Source: Pseudomonadota bacterium (GTDB taxonomy: Bacteria; Desulfobacterota; JADFVX01). From it: 10,309 bases of DNA. The stretch covers positions 1-10,309 of the forward strand of contig JADFVX010000053.1 in assembly GCA_015222755.1 (NCBI GenBank), in the 5' to 3' direction. This document shows, piece after piece, positions 7,255 through 10,309 of the stretch (position 1 is its first letter; every line of letters begins with the position of its first letter). The position numbers were made by a program, and so were the translations under genes. The notes beneath the pieces were generated by a model. The model was not told the DNA's origin. It ran no database searches and saw only the letters and a list, made by a program, of their open reading frames with translations.

Positions 7255-7321
7255 GATGCTAGCAAAAAGAGCATCTTTGCCGTACCTGAAAAAAATGGCT
7301 GAGGCTAGCTTTTTTGTTTTT
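7255..7321 (+). terminator. Terminator-like structure upstream of usp
   Basis: GATGCT (7255-7260) pairs with AGCATC (7270-7275) around a 9-nt loop. The GCTAGC inside the first hairpin (7258-7263) could instead pair with the second GCTAGC at 7304-7309, which is followed by TTTTTTGTTTTT (7310-7321). An A7 run at 7289-7295 can also pair with this U-tract. Mutually exclusive pairings followed by a U-run resemble an attenuator or the end of a small RNA, about 90 nt before the usp start. The terminal stem is short or long-looped, so termination efficiency is doubtful. Confidence 0.4.
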
Positions 7322-7410
7322 ATAAGCTAAAGTTAAAATTGCAGGAAGATGGTCAGTTCCAGTTTTGTCGGATTTGATTTAGATATATAAATGACTAACG
7401 GAGGTGTTTT

Positions 7411-7830
7411 ATGAAGGTTATGGTCTGTTATGACGGCAGTGAGAAGGCCCATGAGTCGCTGGAGATGGCTGTCAATTATTTCAAGGCGCTCAAGCCCGAG
7501 ATCATCCTGTTGACCGTTACCGGTGAAGCGCTGGATACCAGCATGGAGAGTGAGGAGATCTTTAAGAAACTTGAGGGTGAGCAGCATGAGGTTTTAAAGA
7601 AGGCTGCCGATTGGGTGGCCGCTCAGGGGCTGGATGTTGATGCAATGCTGGCTGAGGGCAGTCCCGGGCCGATGATCATGAATGCGATAGAAAAAAAATC
7701 CCCCGATATTGTCGTTGTGGCAAGGCAGACAAAGAGCAAGTTTATGCAGACTTTTCTCGGCAGTGTGAGCGCATATCTAGTCCGTCACGCTCCCTGTCAC
7801 CTGATGATCATGGGGCCTGATTGGAAATAA
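7411..7830 (+). CDS. Universal stress protein, UspA family, degenerate nucleotide loop
   Basis: This is a single-domain Usp protein of 139 residues, the normal size, probably a soluble cytoplasmic dimer. The N-terminal strand MKVMVCYDGSEKA carries the conserved Asp8. The C-terminal half has LAEGSPGPMIMNAIEKKSPDIVVV-type core strands and LGSVSAYLVRHAPCHLMIM, the usual end of the ATP-binding motif. The glycines that precede it in ATP-binding members (G-x2-G-x9-G-S/T) are missing: the segment reads ARQTKSKFMQTFLGSVS at 104-120, with only the final Gly-Ser kept. ATP binding is therefore doubtful, and the protein may be of the non-ATP-binding UspA type. The start has CGGAGGTG 4 nt upstream. It precedes the narK-like gene by 78 bp on the same strand, so they may be cotranscribed. 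A weak TGCC/GGCA stem (7840-7859) lies in the gap. Usp genes beside anaerobic or nitrate genes are common. Confidence 0.88.
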   Translation: MKVMVCYDGSEKAHESLEMAVNYFKALKPEIILLTVTGEALDTSMESEEIFKKLEGEQHEVLKKAADWVAAQGLDVDAMLAEGSPGPMIMNAIEKKSPDIVVVARQTKSKFMQTFLGSVSAYLVRHAPCHLMIMGPDWK

Positions 7831-7908
7831 AATAGATTATGCCCCAGTTTAGTGAGGCAGTGATCTTTTAATTATATATTTGTGTGTTTATGAGGAAGGG
7901 AGGAAAAA

Positions 7909-9390
7909 ATGACGATTGGAAAGCTTTTTAAAGTTAAAGACCCGGAAGTCAGGGCGTTGCACCTTACATGGATAGCGTTCTTTATCACCTTTTATGTATG
8001 GTTTAATATGGCACCTCTTGCCACAACTATGCTGAAGGAGCTGGATTTTCTGGAAAAGAAGCATCTGAAGCTCTTTGCAATATGTAACGTTGCGCTTACC
8101 ATCCCCGGTCGTATCATTGTCGGTATGCTGCTCGATAAATACGGCCCCAGGAGGGTTTTTTCAATCCTTATGGTTGTTATGTCGATCCCGACATTTACCT
8201 TCGCATTTGGTAACTCTACTACCCAACTACTTATATCCCGTCTTCTGCTTAGCGTGGTCGGTGCAGGTTTTGTTGTCGGTATCCATATGACCGCTCTCTG
8301 GTTCAAGCCCAAGGATATCGGCTTTGCCGAAGGTTTCTATGCCGGTTGGGGTAACTTTGGGTCAGCCGCCGCCGCAATGACCATACCTACCTTAGCTTTC
8401 AACGTCTACGGCGGCCCTGACGGATGGCGTTACGCCATGGCTACCACAGGTGCCATCATGGCCGTATACGGTGTTTTTTACTGGTTCGCTATAACCGACG
8501 GCCCCGATGACCAGATGAAGCACAGGCCGAAAAAGATTGCTGCTATGGAGGTGAGCACCTACTTTGACATGTTTAAGTACATTGTCTTTACCATTCCCCT
8601 TTTTGGCATTTTGTCCGTACTGGTCTGGAAGCTGGGTAAGCTTGGATTCCTTTCCGGGGGAGGTCTGATTGCAGCTCATGGTGCCATCCTGGTTGCGGTT
8701 ATCTACCAGATTGCTCAGATACTGCGTGTCAACCTGCCCATCCTTAAGGCCGGGGTGCCCGAGGATGATAAATACAACTGGAACCAGGTGGGGGCCCTCA
8801 TGACCACCTATTTCTGTAACTTTGGTGCCGAGCTTGCCGTTGTATCCATGCTCCCCGCCTTTTTTGAGCTTACCTTTTCTCTGACGCCGACAATGGCCGG
8901 CCTTATCGCAGCATCTTTTGCCTTTGTCAACCTCATTGCAAGGCCACTGGGGGGTATCCTTTCCGACAAGCTGGCCTCTCGTAAGATGATTATGACTATG
9001 TATATGCTTGGTATAAGTCTCGGGTTTACCGGAATGGGTTTTATTACCCCAAGCTGGCCGCTGGCGCTGGCGGTAGCCCTGACTATAGCCTGTTCTATGT
9101 TTGTCCAGGGGGCTGAAGGTGCCACCTTTGCAGTTATTCCTACTGTTAAGAGGCGCCTCACCGGGCAGATTTCAGGTATGGCAGGTGCCAATGGTAATGT
9201 TGGTGCGGTCTTTTATCTGACACTCTTGACTATGGTTGATTCTAGCACCTTCTTCTTTATCATCGGTGCTGGTGCATTCTTCAGTTTTGCCTTCTGTATG
9301 GTATTCCTGAAGGAGCCTGAAGGTGCCTTTGCTGAAGAATACCATATCTCTTCTGTTGATAGAGCGCAGATGGAAGAGGCTGGACACTGA
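7909..9390 (+). CDS. NarK-like major facilitator transporter (nitrate/nitrite porter family), with extra central membrane segments
   Basis: This inner-membrane MFS transporter of 493 residues probably moves nitrate or nitrite. Family evidence: Arg68 in IPGRIIVG (second helix) and Arg345 in NLIARPLGGILSDK (eighth helix) match the paired substrate-binding arginines of NarK proteins. The two glycine-rich nitrate signatures appear as AGWGNFGSAAAA from 145 and GMAGANGNVGAV at 423-434. Motif-A-like loops GMLLDKYGPRR and GGILSDKLASRK follow the arginine helices. Hydrophobic segments lie near 18-38, 54-74, 82-101, 106-130, 140-164, 173-195, 293-317, 327-350, 360-379, 383-405, 419-441 and 447-468. Two additional ones in the central region, about 222-240 and 252-274, suggest 14 rather than 12 helices. 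The start has AAGGGAGG 5 nt upstream. Substrate and direction (uptake, export or exchange) cannot be read from the sequence, so no symbol is given. Confidence 0.85.
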   Translation: MTIGKLFKVKDPEVRALHLTWIAFFITFYVWFNMAPLATTMLKELDFLEKKHLKLFAICNVALTIPGRIIVGMLLDKYGPRRVFSILMVVMSIPTFTFAFGNSTTQLLISRLLLSVVGAGFVVGIHMTALWFKPKDIGFAEGFYAGWGNFGSAAAAMTIPTLAFNVYGGPDGWRYAMATTGAIMAVYGVFYWFAITDGPDDQMKHRPKKIAAMEVSTYFDMFKYIVFTIPLFGILSVLVWKLGKLGFLSGGGLIAAHGAILVAVIYQIAQILRVNLPILKAGVPEDDKYNWNQVGALMTTYFCNFGAELAVVSMLPAFFELTFSLTPTMAGLIAASFAFVNLIARPLGGILSDKLASRKMIMTMYMLGISLGFTGMGFITPSWPLALAVALTIACSMFVQGAEGATFAVIPTVKRRLTGQISGMAGANGNVGAVFYLTLLTMVDSSTFFFIIGAGAFFSFAFCMVFLKEPEGAFAEEYHISSVDRAQMEEAGH

Positions 9391-9398
9391 TTTCTATT

Positions 9399-9430
9399 GC
9401 CCCGCTGATTTAACAGGCGGGGTGCTTTTA
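9399..9430 (+). terminator. Intrinsic terminator after the narK-like gene
   Basis: CCCCGC (9400-9405) pairs with GCGGGG (9417-9422) around an 11-nt loop. The stem can extend by two pairs past a bulged G, and it is followed by TGCTTTTATT. The stem is strong and begins 9 bp after the stop codon, though the U-run is short. It separates the first transporter from the second, implying that the second has its own promoter. Confidence 0.75.
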
Positions 9431-9682
9431 TTCTCTACGATTATTTGCAGGAGGTGAATATTGACGATATGCGGATAGTTCAAAAGAAAGGTGATGGCTA
9501 CTCCATGTGGCGTATATAGATATAGTCCTTGTGAAGATAAAAATATGCATTGTGGTGAATAGATTGTTTTTTCAATAAGGGATATTATGTTCTATAGCTA
9601 TGAGGAATCGTCTTGGTGAGTTGATTTTTGAAATTAAATTTTTTTGAATCAATTAAATAATATTTATAGGAGAGGTTAAATT
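9431..9682 (+). other. Spacer upstream of the second narK
   Basis: This 252-bp region between the terminator and the second transporter has no convincing gene. It holds a possible 16-codon ORF at 9469-9519 (MRIVQKKGDGYSMWRI) with GGAGGTG 12 nt before its ATG, too short to claim. It then becomes very AT-rich from about 9580, with a large dyad at 9621-9652 and the ribosome binding site AGGAGAGG at 9668-9675. A promoter must lie here if the upstream terminator works, but the AT-richness makes any hexamer choice arbitrary. Confidence 0.6.
9621..9652. promoter_or_regulatory. AT-rich dyad, candidate operator for narK
   Basis: TTGATT (9621-9626) and AATCAA (9647-9652) are perfect inverted arms. Between them AAATT-A-AATTT (9631-9641) is a second dyad with nearly the same centre, and TTTG/TTTTG fillers separate the arms. 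The outer arms contain the half-sites TTGAT and ATCAA used by FNR/CRP-type anaerobic regulators. They are 22 bp apart, not the 4 bp of a standard site, so a direct FNR call is not justified. It lies 30 bp before the start codon. Confidence 0.45.
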
Positions 9683-10309
9683 ATGTCGGATATACATGAT
9701 TGGAGAGTGGAAGATGAAGAGTTCTGGAACTCGACGGGGAAGAAGATAGCAAACAGGAACCTCTGGATATCGATCCCGAGCCTGCTGGTCGGTTTCGCAG
9801 TATGGCTAATGTGGGGCATTCTGGCGGTCCAGATGATCAACCTCGGATTCACCTTTGAAAAATCGCAGCTTTTTACCCTTGGTGCGATAGCCGGTCTTAC
9901 CGGTGCGACCCTCAGGATACCTAGCTCTTTTATGATCAGGATCGCGGGCGGCAGGAACGTTATCTTCCTGACAACGGCATTCCTTATGATCCCAGCGTTC
10001 GGCGCCGGTGTCCTCATGATGACCCCCGATACGCCACTCTGGAAGTTCCAGATCATGGCGCTTCTTTCAGGTTTCGGCGGCGGTAACTTCGCCTCTTCCA
10101 TGAGTAACATCAGTTTCTTCTTTCCGAAGAAGGTACAGGGTACGTCTCTTGGACTTAACGCCGGTCTCGGTAACTTCGGCGTTACAACGATGCAGATACT
10201 GATTCCTCTTTCTATGACCGTTGGCGTTTTCGGCCTTACAGGCGATTCTTTGACACTCGTTAAAACGAGTGGAACACTCATCGGAAAGACCCCGGCAGGT
10301 TCCGAGACA
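9683..10309 (+). CDS. narK: NarK nitrate/nitrite transporter, N-terminal part (runs off right edge)
   Basis: This is an MFS nitrate/nitrite transporter of the inner membrane; 209 codons are present and the frame is open to the edge. The N-terminus MSDIHDWRVEDEEFW leads into NRNLWISIPSLLVGFAVWL, a typical NarK opening. Arg78 in GLTGATLRIPSSF corresponds to the second-helix arginine that binds nitrate (Arg89 in E. coli NarK). FGGGNFASSMSNISFFFP at 131-148 and GLNAGLGNFGV at 157-167 form the fourth helix and first nitrate signature. Hydrophobic segments lie near 28-53, 62-83, 93-113, 120-147 and 155-184. The last visible part, about 185-209, is a polar loop. The start has AGGAGAGG 7 nt upstream. 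It matches classical NarK much better than the neighbouring 493-residue transporter, so the two are old paralogues rather than a recent duplication. Uptake versus nitrate/nitrite exchange is unresolved. Confidence 0.93.
   Translation, partial: MSDIHDWRVEDEEFWNSTGKKIANRNLWISIPSLLVGFAVWLMWGILAVQMINLGFTFEKSQLFTLGAIAGLTGATLRIPSSFMIRIAGGRNVIFLTTAFLMIPAFGAGVLMMTPDTPLWKFQIMALLSGFGGGNFASSMSNISFFFPKKVQGTSLGLNAGLGNFGVTTMQILIPLSMTVGVFGLTGDSLTLVKTSGTLIGKTPAGSET

Larger units (their letters stand above)
6639..7410. other. 772-bp non-coding region with repeats and hairpins
   Basis: No convincing gene is seen between the fad gene and the usp gene on either strand. The stretch is AT-rich with stop codons in all frames. 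No clear terminator follows the fad stop. Visible elements are a degenerate REP-like segment (about 6771-6870), two near-DnaA boxes (6905-6913 and 6944-6952), a short perfect dyad (7035-7049), a 24-bp tandem duplication (7121-7168), an AT hairpin (7168-7185) and a terminator-like structure (7255-7321). The length and number of structured elements leave room for a small RNA or a long regulatory leader, which the sequence alone cannot decide. Confidence 0.7.

Noticed and set aside
9469..9519. 16-codon ORF between the two transporters
   Set aside because: It has a GGAGGTG upstream, but the spacing is long and the peptide matches nothing I recognise; it is noted in the spacer entry but not claimed as a gene.
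9621..9652. Canonical FNR site before narK
   Set aside because: The half-sites TTGAT and ATCAA are 22 bp apart instead of 4, so it does not fit the known FNR binding geometry.
9676..10281. 201-codon open frame on the minus strand opposite narK
   Set aside because: It lies entirely over the well-supported NarK frame, and its translation is proline- and valine-rich with no family features, as expected of an antisense shadow.

Overview
The window is a bacterial chromosomal segment carrying a replication-initiation gene block next to a lipid-oxidation gene and a nitrate/nitrite transport cluster. On the minus strand, reading right to left, lie dnaA, dnaN, recF and the 5' part of gyrB. On the plus strand, reading left to right, lie a fadJ/fadB-type fatty-oxidation fusion gene, a small universal stress protein gene, and two different NarK-family transporters. 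The second transporter runs off the right edge. All genes use strong AGGAGG-like ribosome binding sites except dnaA. The protein sequences look like a Gram-negative bacterium of the Desulfobacterota/Nitrospirota/Nitrospinota kind. That is an impression from familiarity; the sequence itself does not fix the phylum.

Left half (1-4232, minus): dnaA-dnaN-recF-gyrB in the classical order. The genes are tightly packed: 39 bp between dnaA and dnaN, an ATGA stop/start overlap between dnaN and recF, and a gyrB Shine-Dalgarno that overlaps the recF stop. The products are the initiator, the sliding clamp, a gap-repair ATPase and the gyrase B subunit.

Centre (4233-4496): the divergent spacer between dnaA and the fadJ-type gene. 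It holds one consensus DnaA box, a plausible weak dnaA promoter on the minus strand, and a near-consensus sigma-70 promoter on the plus strand. It also holds a duplicated GTTTTTTGG(G)TGGCC motif in the leader of the fad gene. Gene orientation switches here, as expected at or near a chromosomal origin, but one good DnaA box is thin evidence for oriC itself.

Right half (4497-10309, plus): a complete 713-residue bifunctional beta-oxidation enzyme, then a 772-bp non-coding stretch. That stretch contains a degenerate REP-like element, several hairpins, a perfect 24-bp tandem duplication and a terminator-like structure. Next come a UspA-like protein with a degraded nucleotide loop, a 493-residue NarK-like transporter with two apparent extra membrane segments, an intrinsic terminator, a 292-bp spacer with a striking AT-rich dyad, and a partial canonical NarK. 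The last three genes suggest nitrate or nitrite uptake/exchange in a respiratory or redox-stress setting. No nitrate reductase genes are inside the window to confirm this.

No wholly new system is evident. The items most worth a second look are the structured 772-bp intergenic region, the dyad upstream of the second narK, and the unusual topology of the first transporter.
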